Source: Crambe crambe
Lineage: Eukaryota > Porifera > Demospongiae > Poecilosclerida > Crambeidae
Reading direction: 5' to 3'
Length of the DNA: 64,000 bases
Assembly: GCA_963924555.1 (NCBI GenBank)
Contig: OZ004581.1
Span: 3,968,001 to 4,032,000 of the forward strand
Made by a program: the position numbers and the translations under genes. Shown piece after piece: positions 22,701 to 34,700 of the stretch. The notes beneath the pieces were generated by a model, which worked only from the letters and a program-made list of their open reading frames with translations, was not told the origin of the DNA and made no database searches. Each line of letters opens with the position of its first letter. Position 1 is the first letter of the stretch.

Positions 22701-25700
22701 CTTCGTCACTGGCCTGACATATTGCTGAACTGCCTTAATTTTTGCCTCTTGAACTGACATCTTGCCATTTCCCACTCTATATCCCAGAAAATTTAGAGTA
22801 ACTCCTCCAAAGTGACACTTCTTCAATTTGATTTTGAATCCATGTTTGGCCAATGCTTGCAGAGTAAGTTCCAGGACTTTCAAATGCTCTTCCCAAGTCT
22901 GGGTATAAACCACGACATCATCTATGTACGCTCTTGCTCCATGCACTCCTGCCAATACTGTGTCCATTACTTTCTGGAAATGTGCAGGTGCATTCTTTAA
23001 TCCGAAGGGAAGTCTTGAGTATTCCCATTTCCCATGAGGTGTAACGAAAGCAGTTTTGTGTTGATCTTCTTTCGCCACAGGAATTTGTAGAAAACCTTTT
23101 GCAAGGTCCATAGTTGTAATGAATTGTGCTCCTGCCACCTCTTGTAATACTTCTTCCATCCTTGGTAGCGGATAAACCACCGTCTCTGTAATGGCATTTA
23201 GAGCCTTGTAATCTGTACAGGGCCTCACTGACCCATCTGGTTTTGGCACTGGTACTATAGGTGAACTCCAAGGGCTGCTTGATGTGGCTGTAATGCCTAA
23301 CTTCTCCAGACTTGCAGTCTCCTCCTTGACCTTGTCCACCCAATGATATGCCAGTCTTCTAGGATACTGTGCAACTGGCCGTGCCTCTCCAGTCTTGATT
23401 GTGAACGGTTCCACTTGGGCTAAGCCTGGTACCTCAGAAAAACTTGTCCTGTATTTCTTCAGTAACTGCAGAAGTTCTACCTTCTGATCCTGCTGTAGGG
23501 TGTCCATTCCCTTTGCTTCTGCGAGTTCCTGATCTGTAGTTCCTTCTTCTGCTGTCAGGTGAGTCCAATATTCCAGTTGTGCTAGGTCCAATTCATCCTC
23601 ATCTGGTGCTGCTGTTATCACTGTATTCATGTCCACATGGAGCGTGAACCGCTTGAGAAAATTTCTGTGCCTAACAATAGGCTTTCCTCGTCCTGGTGAT
23701 TCAATGAGGTAAGTGAGGTCCCCTACCTTCCTCAACACCTTGCATGGCCCCTCCCACTTGGCTGTGAGACCTTCTGTTCCCATAGGGCTCATGTATAACA
23801 CTTGTTCTCCTTCACTCAGGGGGTCCTCCCTGGTAGATCGGTCATAATAAATCTTTGACTTGTCCTTGCTCTTGCTGTCCGCCGCCTTCACCACCTCCAT
23901 GGTCTCCCACATCTTGGTGACCATCTCTGTGACATAGGTGATGATATCCTTGGGAGCTGCCTTCTTCTGAATCATCTTCTCTCTTAGCGCAGTGACTGGT
24001 GTCCTGGCCTCTCTCCCAAACAAGAGCTGGAAAGGTGAAAATCCCGTAGATCTGTGAGGTGCACACCTGATGGCCATCAAAACTTCAGGTATCCAAATGT
24101 CCCATTGAGAGTCTCCCTCTCTTTCTTTCTCCAAAACAGTTTTCAGGACAAAGTGCACTCTCTCCACCATACCATTGCTTTGAGGGTGGTAGGGTGATGC
24201 TTTCACGTGAGTAATCCCATTCTCTTGCAACATTTGTTCAGTCACTCTTGCAATAAAGTTTCCTCCGTTGTCAGAGAGAAGTCTCTTTGGATATCCAAAC
24301 CGTGCAAAGCACTCTTTCAGTTTTTGGCAAGTTGTAGCTGCATCAGCTTTTTTCATAGGCAACGCTTCCAAGTATCTGGTAGCAAAGTCCTGTATCGTCA
24401 GGAGATACCTGTTCCCTTTCTTTGTTCTTGGTAAAGGGCCTACTACATCAGTAGCCAGCCACCATCTCCCGGTCCCATGGGGTTGAGATGACAGGTAAGG
24501 GTTGTAGTGGTGCCTTCTGTGTCTTCTTGGAGTTCCAGGTGAGACACTTGCTACATGTCTTTATGTGGTTCACAATGTCCTTTGACATTCCAGGCCAGTG
24601 GAACTCTGCCTGAATCAGCTGAGTTGTCTTCTTTTTACCAAAATGGCCCGCAAGATCATGTCCTGCTCTTAGCACGGTGCTTCTCCATTTCTCTGGTACC
24701 ACAATCCTGGCTTGCTCCCTTGGGTATGTGGGTGGCACAAACATCAGCACTCCTTCCCTCATGAAATATGGCGAATCTTCCTCCTGTGTTTTCTCCAGTA
24801 GAGTTAGCAGATCGGAATCTTCCTTCTGATCTTGGATGAGAGAGTCTTTGTCTAATGTATCTGATCCTTGCACATTCTCCCACACACTGTGAAGTTCAGC
24901 AGGCTGAGATTCCTGAGGATGGCTCACAGCACTCACATTCTTCTTGGCCTTCCTTAGACTTGTTGGCATAACTTGGTCCCTTTCTGTGTCCTCTTGATCC
25001 TGCTTCAGGAGCTCCACACGTTTGCCAGGCTTGAATTGGTAGCTCTAGACAGGCTGTTGAAGGCTTTTCCAGAGTACCGCTGCCACCATTTGTTGGGGAT
25101 CTTGAGCTAGTTTTGACCGGCCCAAACCCAACTGAGTCAGAGAAGTAAAAGTATTTTAAATTTTATCTCCAACTGAAATGACTGCCTTGTGGCTTTCTTT
25201 TTATAGCCAGGCATAAATGTGGGTGTGTGCATGATGAATATCATTAGCACACAAATAACCACATAATCAGCAAAAGTGTTAATTGTACTCAATGTCCTTG
25301 AGGAGAGTCTCCAACAAGGGTATAGGGGTATCTGAGTTAAAAATAACAGGCGGACATCAGTCATTTTCCGAGCAATTATCAGATTTGACCGATCAATTCA
25401 CAGTTTGCACTGCCACAATGTCCTAACAACAGTTTTAGACTAAAATGATCCTTGAACAAACTTCTAACCAAGCTTTGGAACTTAGACTAAAGTAGAAAGG
25501 CTTCAAATGAAGTGCTAAAGCTAGCTAGTCAGCCATGAAAGCTTCGTGCATCCAGCTGCTGCAATCACCAGAACTAAGGTAGGCTTTCCAGCTTATGCAC
25601 TTGGAAATATGAACTAACTAAGCTATCTACACTACCTTCAGTACCTTGTTACTCTTATCTAGGCTCCTAGAGTCAGGAGGTGAGAAACTAACTTCTAGTT

Positions 25701-28700
25701 CGAGACTCCGCCCACTTCAATATAGTGAGCGCACTGCGCATGCTCCACATGGACAGCGCAGTCCTGCCTTCTTTTTTTTTTTGTGTATATGTCCGACCAA
25801 TTTTACTAAATGACCAATCAAATCTCAAATCTTATTTTGCTAGGACAAGTTGTCCTGGCAACATTGAATCCTTATTTTTAGCTCTGGGGTATAGATATTG
25901 TTGTTCGTGGCCATCATTTGTACAAGTCCATCACTTGGTTTGAACTGCTTTCTGGAAAGCCAAAAGCCATCAAGAGACTCTTGAAGCTGCTAAGACCTAA
26001 AAAAGAGGATGACTAGTAACTAGCTGTTCAACAATCATCGCCCCCGTTTAGTGGCCTCTCTCGAATTGTAGCCTCCATCTCCAGTCGAATGAAATAATTA
26101 GTAGCCGCGGCATCTGGTTGCGGAAATACAGTAATCACGAATGCCCATGGGCATGTCTTCTCAGTTGGCAAACACTCTGGCATGGCTGAGATGGCAGAAA
26201 ACTGCTACTCCAATATCTCGGCAAGGTAAAGGTCCACAGACAAAAAAATACACAAAACATTCTAGGTTATAAATCTATGATTCGAGCCCTTTCGCATCAG
26301 TCAAAGATTGGCGAAACGAGCAAGATGTAAATGGTAGCCTCATACCAAAGCCCAATTTAAAAATAGGGCCTGGTATACACTGCCTGCGCATGCGTGAAAT
26401 TATTTGATCACAAAACCCTAGACACACAGAGCGATAATAAAAAATGACAATCAATAGATCACGAGTTAGCTAGCTGACAATCAATCGACTAGTTGATACT
26501 CCTCTTAATTGTCTAGCATACATCTTTATTTTATTTCAGGAATGCTTTCAGAAAGGTAGGCTCAGCCACTGATTATAGCTATTAAACAGGCGGGATCCTT
26601 TGTGCCCATCATAGCTAGACGGTCTCTTGCTAACAGCAGCAGAACAGCAGCGAGTATGGGTAGCCTCTAGCTCTGGAGCCTCTAGCCATGAAGATATTGA
26701 TAAACCACACCCATTGTACTACGTACTAGCCCAGGCCGTAACACAGATGGTATAATGATAGTATCCTATTTTACCGGAATTCCAGTAAAATCTGGCGCAT
26801 GTGCAAGCAGTGTATACCAGGCCCCCTCCCCCCTGATGGAGAGTTACTGACTAAGGGAGGGTCAGTTACAAGGATGAAAATTCTTGATATAATTTCAATA
26901 TAATTTCAATGGTGAAAATTCTTGATATAATTTCACCACCTTGACTCTGGTGCTGCCTTTTCCTTGGAATTATGAGTCAAAATTAGCAATGAAATTAGTG
27001 ATGTTCTACTAGTTACTATAGCAGCCATGAAGGGTATATCGAAGCTAAAATAAGGTAGTCTATGTGAAAATCAACTCTTCAAGTTCAATGGTGGTAGTAA
27101 CAAGTTTCAACTCTCTGTGATAAAAGGTTAAGGAGGTAGGACTTTTCTACCTTAGAGACTAGCCTTGTACCCAGGCCCATTTTTTTCGGGACCCGCATAG
27201 CAGTATTGGAGAGGATTGCCATTATGAAACCTGAGCGAATGCTAAGCAGGAAATCATGAAACAATCAGAAGAACATCTTGCTGATAATCAGGAAGGATTA
27301 CAAGGTTCTGTGTCAACTATCAGAAGGTGAGAAGGTGAACAAGGTAACTAGAAAAGATGCTTATCTCCTTCCAAGGATCGATGATACATTGGACACCTAG
27401 CAAGAGCAAAGTAGTTCAGTATGCTGGATTTGACCTATGGTTATTAGCAGGTGGAGATGCACCAAGAAGACTGAAAAAACTGCTTTCAGGGTCTCAGTTT
27501 TCAAGTGTTGTAGAACCAAAGTGTCGAAAAGAAACATTGAACATTGTTTATATAAGTTAAAACTGTGAAGACTAACCCGCCTGTTTGGCACCATATTTTA
27601 TTATAAATATAGACTGGAAGTATTCAGCCAATTTCCATGTTCTTAGCATAGACTGATTAAAAGCACATTGAAACCCAACAAACACAGTAAAGTGTTATAA
27701 AATGACTGGCTCTTCTGCTATAGTTAATGGCAGAAGGGACCATTGTGGCCAGAGTGACCTGTGTGACCTCTAATAGTACAAGCTTTAGTCTGGCTTCACC
27801 ATGAAAATTCTTCAACCAAATGATAATGCATTCTCTATACTATACCTTAAGGTAACTATTATTTATTGTTAGCAATTTAGTGATTTTAAGGTATTAATAA
27901 TTAGCAGAAGTTAATTACAATACAGTATATATTGATACTAGACCCATGCACCAGGCCATGCCTTCACCATTCACATGCACATGATAGCCTCTGATCGATG
28001 CACCACAGTATTTCTACAGTATATATTCCATGCACCAGGCCATGCTTTCACCATTCAAAAGGCATGCTAGCCAGCATGGAACAGCTGCTGCCTCAAGTTT
28101 TTTCCCCCAGAAAGATGGGAAAGATAATCGACAAAGATAGTGTTCAGTCAGCATACTTGAAAGAAGGAGAAGTGTAGATTCGGAACCATGGCAGACCTTT
28201 AATGTTAGCAGATTTAGATGAAAAGGTGCAGCTGTACAGAAAATTAGAGATGGATTTTTTTTCAGCAGCTATTGCAATTGCCTCTGCCCATGGGATTTTG
28301 ATGTTTTGTGATAGATCTATAAGCTTGTGGAATTTGGTGGCCATATTGGTGGCATTGGGTGTATGGCTTACTAGATAGAATGAAATGTATTTGGAGAAAG
28401 GCAACAATATCAAAGAATAATCACACGGTGACAAACTTTCTTCAATTGAAGGACTCTTTCCTCGATGACATGGTATCCACAGGAAATACCTATGGAATTA
28501 ATTTTTAACCGGGACCAAACTGGCATTAAAATGGTTCTGTCATCTGGTTGGACAATGGATCAGCAGGGTTGGAGATCCATGGAGTGGATGATAGAATGAT
28601 CATAGCTGTTTTTTGTTGGAGATTTCTTGCCTGTGAAACCTATTTCCAAAGGGAAAACGAACTATTTCCACCCTAAAATTTCTACCTTGGTGGCATATTG

Positions 28701-31700
28701 CTCATTCTTCAAACACTGGTCTCTGAAACACTGGTTTACTGAACACACAATGGTGCAGTACATCAAAGAAATCATCATTCCCTATGTAGTATCTCAACGA
28801 GATAGAGAGACAATACATGTGCTTTAATGGATAACTTTAGCAGCACAATCAACAATCTTCCTGAATGAAGCCCATAACAGCCATGTATGCTTACTTCCAG
28901 CATTTACTCCAACCTCCCGCAAAATACTTTTTAAAATGAAAGTTTGAAATGTGGTATTTTGAGGACATTACCAAACAAATTCACAGAAAGGATATTAACT
29001 CAGTGGAGTTGCAACAAGTCAAATTGTGTCCAGCCTCATCAAAAGAGTTAAATGCAAAATGGTTGGTGGAAATGGCAGAATACATCCCAGAAGACAACCC
29101 TCAGTTCATTGTGAATGGATGTATATATATACATGCTGGAATTTGTAGAGCACATGATGGCTATAGAGATGCTGAGGAAGAGTCTGAAGACAAATTAGAA
29201 AATGAGAATCTGATAATGAATCTGATGAGGATTATTTTTTCCAGCAATGAGAGTGACTGCATGCTAATAGATTATTACACTGCTTTAGCTTGACCTTTGC
29301 TTTGAACAACAGGCCACACGGAATCTCTAGGCCTCCTTGAGGTAAATCTGCTGAGTGCCTTCTCCCTCCAGTTACTGTGCAGCATATGGATCCTCTTCTT
29401 AAGCTTAGAAAGAGTGAAGCAATCTTTGAAATCTTTCTTGGAAGATGTCCAATAATAGTAATAGCAACAGTGTACCTATCGCTAGAGTTTTCAGGTTCTC
29501 TTCTGCAAGAAAATTGTAGTCCACATGCATACCATTATTTTGATACACATGATAGCCTCTGATGCACCGCAGTACTTCCAAATCTTCCATAGTTGAACCA
29601 GCTAGCTAGCTAGCTAGCTATGGCACGTTAGTCGTCATGTGCACATTATGTGCTATTTTTTATTTTTAAATTATCTTGCGGTTTGGCCAGAGTGTGTGTG
29701 TGTGAATTAATTTTTCAATATGATTTTTAAACATGAATATTACAGTATACATACTGACCATGCAAACATCTATTTTCTATACTTTCAGAGCCAAGCATTT
29801 CTGCCACTCTTAAGGATACTACTATGTGTCCGACATTGGGAAAGGAGTACTCACTGGAGTGCACAATAACTGGAACAGGCTGCCTCTTTGATTATCATGA
29901 TACGACCTATAATATAACATGGTACAAGGATGGAACAAAGTTACTCTCAGATACAGATTGTCTTCAATTATTGAATGATAAATCTGCTAAGTGCAAATTT
30001 GAATCCCTCAAATACTCTCATAGGGGACGCTACACATGTGAAGTCACCATTACATGTGGTCTAGTAGGAGCAGAACCCCTCAAAACCACAAGTAACCATG
30101 TGGATGTTCGACTAAATGGTATGTTAGTTTTATAATCCCGTTTGCTGTATATTTATGCCTATAATTATGGCTATTACTCAGTTAATGTGTGTTTACTGAC
30201 AAGGTTTCATACGGAGGGGGAAAGGGGGGAGATCCCCTTAAATTGAAATTTCCCCCCTAAACCAATTACTGAATGTGTCTTTACAATCTCTATATAGCAC
30301 ATTTTTTCCTCACACAAGCACACACACCTTCATGCACTCTATCCAAAATTCCTATATGAAACCCTGACTGACAATTGGCGATATGAAAAGCTGCACCCAT
30401 GGATACTATACACTCTAAATAATAGTTTGTCATAAGATATGTGTAACTCCTGTATTGTAATAGTGTGACTGTGAGGAATTTTATGAAACCATAAATTAAA
30501 AAAAACAGTCATTATGACGAGGATTTACGCATGTATGTGACAGTCCCAGTACTTCCAAATCTTCCATAGTTGAACCGGCTAGCTAGCTAGCTAGCTATGG
30601 CATGTTTGTCATCATGTGCACATTATGTGCTATTTTTTATTTCTAAATTATCTTGCATTTTGGCCAGAGTGTGTGTGTGAATTAATTTTTCAATATGATT
30701 TTTAAACATGAATATTACAGTATACATACTGACCATGCAAACATCTATTTTCTATACTTTCAGAGCCAAGCATTTCTGCCACTCTTAAGGATACTACTAT
30801 GTGTCCGACATTGGGAAAGGAGCACTCACTGGAGTGCACAATAACTGGAACAGGCTGCCACTTTGATTATCATGATACGACCTATAATATAACATGGTAC
30901 AAGGATGGAACAAAGTTACTCCCAGATACAGATTGTCTTCAATTATTGAATGATAAATCTGCTAAGTGCAAATTTGAATCCCTCAAATACTCTCATAGGG
31001 GACGCTACACATGTGAAGTCACCATTACATGTGGTCTAGTAGGAGCAGAACCCCTCAAAACCACAAGTAACCATGTGGATGTTCAACTAAATGGTATGTT
31101 AGTTTTATAATCCCGTTTGCTGTATATTTATGTCTATAATTATAGCTATTACTCAGTTAATGTGTGTTTACTGACAAGGTTTCATACAGCGGAGGAGGAA
31201 AGGGGGGATCCCCTTAAAATGAAAATTTCCCCCCTAAACCAATTACTGAATGTGTCTTTACAATCTCTATACAGCACATTTTTTCCTCACACAAGCACAC
31301 ACACCTTCATGCACTCTATCCAAATTCCGGTATGAAACCCTGAATGACAATTGGCAACAGCATGAAAAGCTGCATCCATGGATACTATACAACTCTAAGT
31401 AATTGCAGCGAGCGAGCTGACTCTCAGGTTGTGACTCATTGAAATTGTAGATTATTGGCGAGCGAGCGAAGCCCCACACTAATTGATGAAAATGATATTT
31501 ATATGTATGTATGTACACATACATCAATTAAAATGTGCATGCGCATGAAATAGCTACTAAGCAACGTTGGGCTAATAACTTTCATGCAATCATTTTCGTT
31601 GAACTTGAAGTAGAAACGAGTATTATGGAACCCAAAGAACCAGAAAAGAAGCGAAGGAGGGCCCCAGAACACCCTGACGAGCAAAGAAGAGCGAAACTTG

Positions 31701-34700
31701 ATGAAAGCTCATAATAATGAGAGACTAGCCTTGGAGCAATTGAGGGTTGTATGGAATGAAAGACTATCAACAGAGTCTACTGAGCAGCAAACTGCCAGAC
31801 TGGAGAAACTAAGGGCCCGACAGAATGAGAAACTTGATGCAGAGTCTGCTGAACAACGAGCTGCCAGACTTGAGCAAGTTAATGCATACCGGGATAAAGC
31901 CTTCATACAGCTTCAAGTCACAACTAGCTTTATGTACCCAATTCCTCCCTGCTTTCTTTCTTGGATAAGATTTGTATACGAGTCAGGCGTCTCTACCCAC
32001 TCCTTGAATAACATGGGAGCTGGCATCACTGCGAATCCTCCTCCTTTTGGACGGTTGAACCTCGGTATTGCAAATAAAGCATCTCTCCATATACTTGCAC
32101 GAACTAGCTACAGTTGCATGAACTGTCTAGCACGAACTAGCTACAGTACCAGTACATCTAGCCATAGATATATGTGATCTAGCTGGCTGAATTGCACTGC
32201 GCACACGCGCATACGTCACCATCGAATTTGCAAATCGTATACTACACTTTGTGCATCATCAAATCACATGAAAACACAGGAAATAGAATTTGAATCCCTG
32301 CTAAATGTAGGTCTCCCTTTCGTGGGAAGGCAGAGAGTCAGCCATCTCAAACCTCATCTTTCACTACCTTTTTCCTGATACTACTTTCAGCAATGAATTT
32401 TGGGATGATCAGATTCATTTCGGCTCATGCAATATTGTGATGAAACCTCCAATGAACTACATAGCTACAATATTATGAACTTTAACTTGAATTGCAGGAT
32501 CACCCCTTACCTATCACCAATATTACCAAACTATGAGCTACTTCACTCCTGGGGGTGAAGTAGGAATAGTTAGTTTGATGATATTGGCAAGGGTATACTT
32601 GACTGAAGTTCACTCTCTTGTTGCTGAATTTTTTTTTTTTTTGAACCACACACAGCCATCCCTTCTTTTCTTTTTCCTTTACTTGTTGCAATTGTTTCTG
32701 ATGGGATTTTGATGTTGTGTGATAGATCAAAGCTTGTGGAATTTAGTGGCCATGTTGAATTAGGAAGGCATTGGGCATATGTGGCTTACTGGATAGAAGG
32801 AAATAAAAGGCAACAATATCTAAGAGCAATCATACAGTGACAAAAAAATTTTTTTCAATTGAAGAACTCTTTATGGTATCCACAGGAAATACCTATAGAA
32901 TTAAGGATCGGCAAGGTTGGAGATCCATGGGGTGGATGATAAGAGTGACTCTCTCACCGGAGATTCGCCTGTGCAACCTATCTCCAAAGGGAAAACGAAC
33001 TATTTGCCACCCTAAATTTATATTTCTACCTGAGTGGCATATTGCTCATTCTTCAAACACTGGTCTCTGAAACACTTGTTCACTGAACACACAATGATGC
33101 ACTACATCAAAGAAATCACTATTCCCTATGTGGAATCTCAACAAGATAGAGACAATGCGTCTGCTTTAATGGATAACTTTAAGACAGCACAATCTTCCTG
33201 AAGTCTATAACATCCATGTATGCTTACTTCCAGCCAACACTACTACTGCCAACCAATGGATATAGCCTGCAAAAGACTTTTTAAGGTGGCAGGGGAGTGT
33301 TTAATCATGAATAATTCATGAGTTAACGAGGCAGGTAGTTGCACAGGCTATGAGATGAAAAATATAGTTTCATACTGACTACAGTGGATATTTCTCAGTG
33401 TTGACTTTGAGATCTGAAAGTGTCAGAGGTTTTAAGGGGTGTAATCTATGCACACCTACGTACTGTACATTGCATGGAAGACAGTGAAGACTATTTCAGG
33501 GAGTCCATGATAAAATTGAGCAATTCCATAGCATTTTGCTTGAAAATGATGCTACGTATTAGCCTTCACTGAAGAACAGTAGCATAATGGTTTTATTAGG
33601 ACTGGAGCTGGAAAATGATAATTGCTCTTTATTGTAGTTATGATGGAATGAGAACAAACCATGATAACAAAGCCTCCGGTGCTCCTGGATTTTCCGTCAT
33701 TATTTGGCAAACTTAACTTGACATGTGATGTAGTTCCTACTCTACAACTGAGGGCAACAAACCAGACACTCGAGAACATTACCATTGCAGAGAAGCTCAA
33801 CCACTAGGCAGCCATACCTCGATCGATTTTTTTTTCACGTCAATTTTCTCGAACTGCAGCCATGTGCTGACAGTATGTTGTACTTATTCTTATTATATGA
33901 ACTAGTGGGCAGGGCAACTTGAAGAGATTTTGAAAAGAAGCCACTGTAGGTGAGAGCTATGGCCCATTGATCGCTCGATCAAAAGATCAAAATTCAAGAG
34001 TGTTGGCTATTCTTAGTAGTCTCGCAAGCCAGCCCACTTATTTGAAAATAAGGGTCTGGTCAAACTCGCATGGTCTGGTTTTTCTGAGTGTCCATATTTT
34101 TCTGGACAGATGTACGTAACGCATCATTTCGTAATGGGGTGTGGTTTTGTGATATCATACAGAAGCACACAAAAACAGTCACAGCTTCTATTTGCTTTTC
34201 ATTCATACTGCTGTAGCCCAACAATTCAACACTCTCCAAGATAGCCCTTTTTAAAGCCATAATCTTCTGTGAGCAACATTCCATGCACAATTATTCATAA
34301 TGACGTCATTACGTGCACGACGTCATATTGAGGATCCGGCTGGCCAGTACTGCTGACTGTGCAGAACAACTCGACCATGTGAGTTAGACCAGACCCTCAT
34401 CTTTCAACCACCCCACGAAAAAAATAGAAAGTGCTAGTCAATATGAAACTAGTTTTCAACTGCAGCATCTCATAACTCATGAATTATTCATGAGCAAACA
34501 CTTCCCTGCCAACTTAAATGAAAGTTTTGAAATGTGGTATTTCAAAGAAGATACCAAGCATATTCATAGAAAGGACATTAACTTGGTGGAGTTGCAGCAA
34601 ATCAAATTGTGTCTGGCCTCATTGAAAAAAGGATATGGCAGAACAGTTCATTGTGAATGGATTTAGACATGCTGGAATTTGCAGGCTATAGAGATGCTGA

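Larger units (their letters stand above)
21837..25316 (-). mobile_element. Ty3/gypsy LTR retrotransposon with integrase before reverse transcriptase (Gmr1-type), gag-less
   Basis: The 3480-bp element has two 226-bp LTRs (TGTTGGGG...CTCCAACA) differing at only about two positions. A 5-bp target duplication AGGGT lies at 21832-21836 and 25317-25321. Genes run on the minus strand, antisense to the host gene. The order is zinc-binding integrase N-terminus, integrase core, GPY/F-like module, reverse transcriptase, RNase H, then polypurine tract. This integrase-first order is known from the Gmr1 group of Ty3/gypsy elements. Gag and protease are missing: only about 70 bases separate the 5' LTR from the integrase frame. 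It is thus a young internally deleted copy, probably moved by proteins of a complete relative. Confidence 0.85.
21652..29788. other. Large intron (8.1 kb) filled with mobile elements
   Basis: Between Ig2 and Ig3 lie the LTR retrotransposon (21837-25316), a GGGCCTGG TIR element, a gypsy RT fragment and a Tigger/pogo relic. The remaining stretches 25322-26365, 26825-27290 and 27510-28140 show no gene. Near 28000-28080 the block CCATGCACCAGGCCATGC is repeated twice. Confidence 0.5.
29573..31399 (+). repeat. 975-bp tandem duplication carrying Ig exons 3 and 4
   Basis: Unit 1 is about 29573-30545 and unit 2 about 30546-31399, at a constant offset of 975 bases. Both begin CTTCCAAATCTTCCATAGTT followed by a (GCTA)n stretch. 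The duplicated DNA spans the acceptor intron, the exon and about 300 bases of the next intron. Identity in the exons is about 99 percent by eye. Confidence 0.9.

Noticed and set aside
22248..24486. Plus-strand ORFs inside the retrotransposon
   Set aside because: They are antisense shadows of pol, which has clear RT, RNase H and integrase motifs on the minus strand.
31698..32177. Full 159-codon ORF as a protein
   Set aside because: Only the first 70 codons show the charged repeat. The rest is unrelated sequence, and the start is frameshifted relative to the ATG at 31625.
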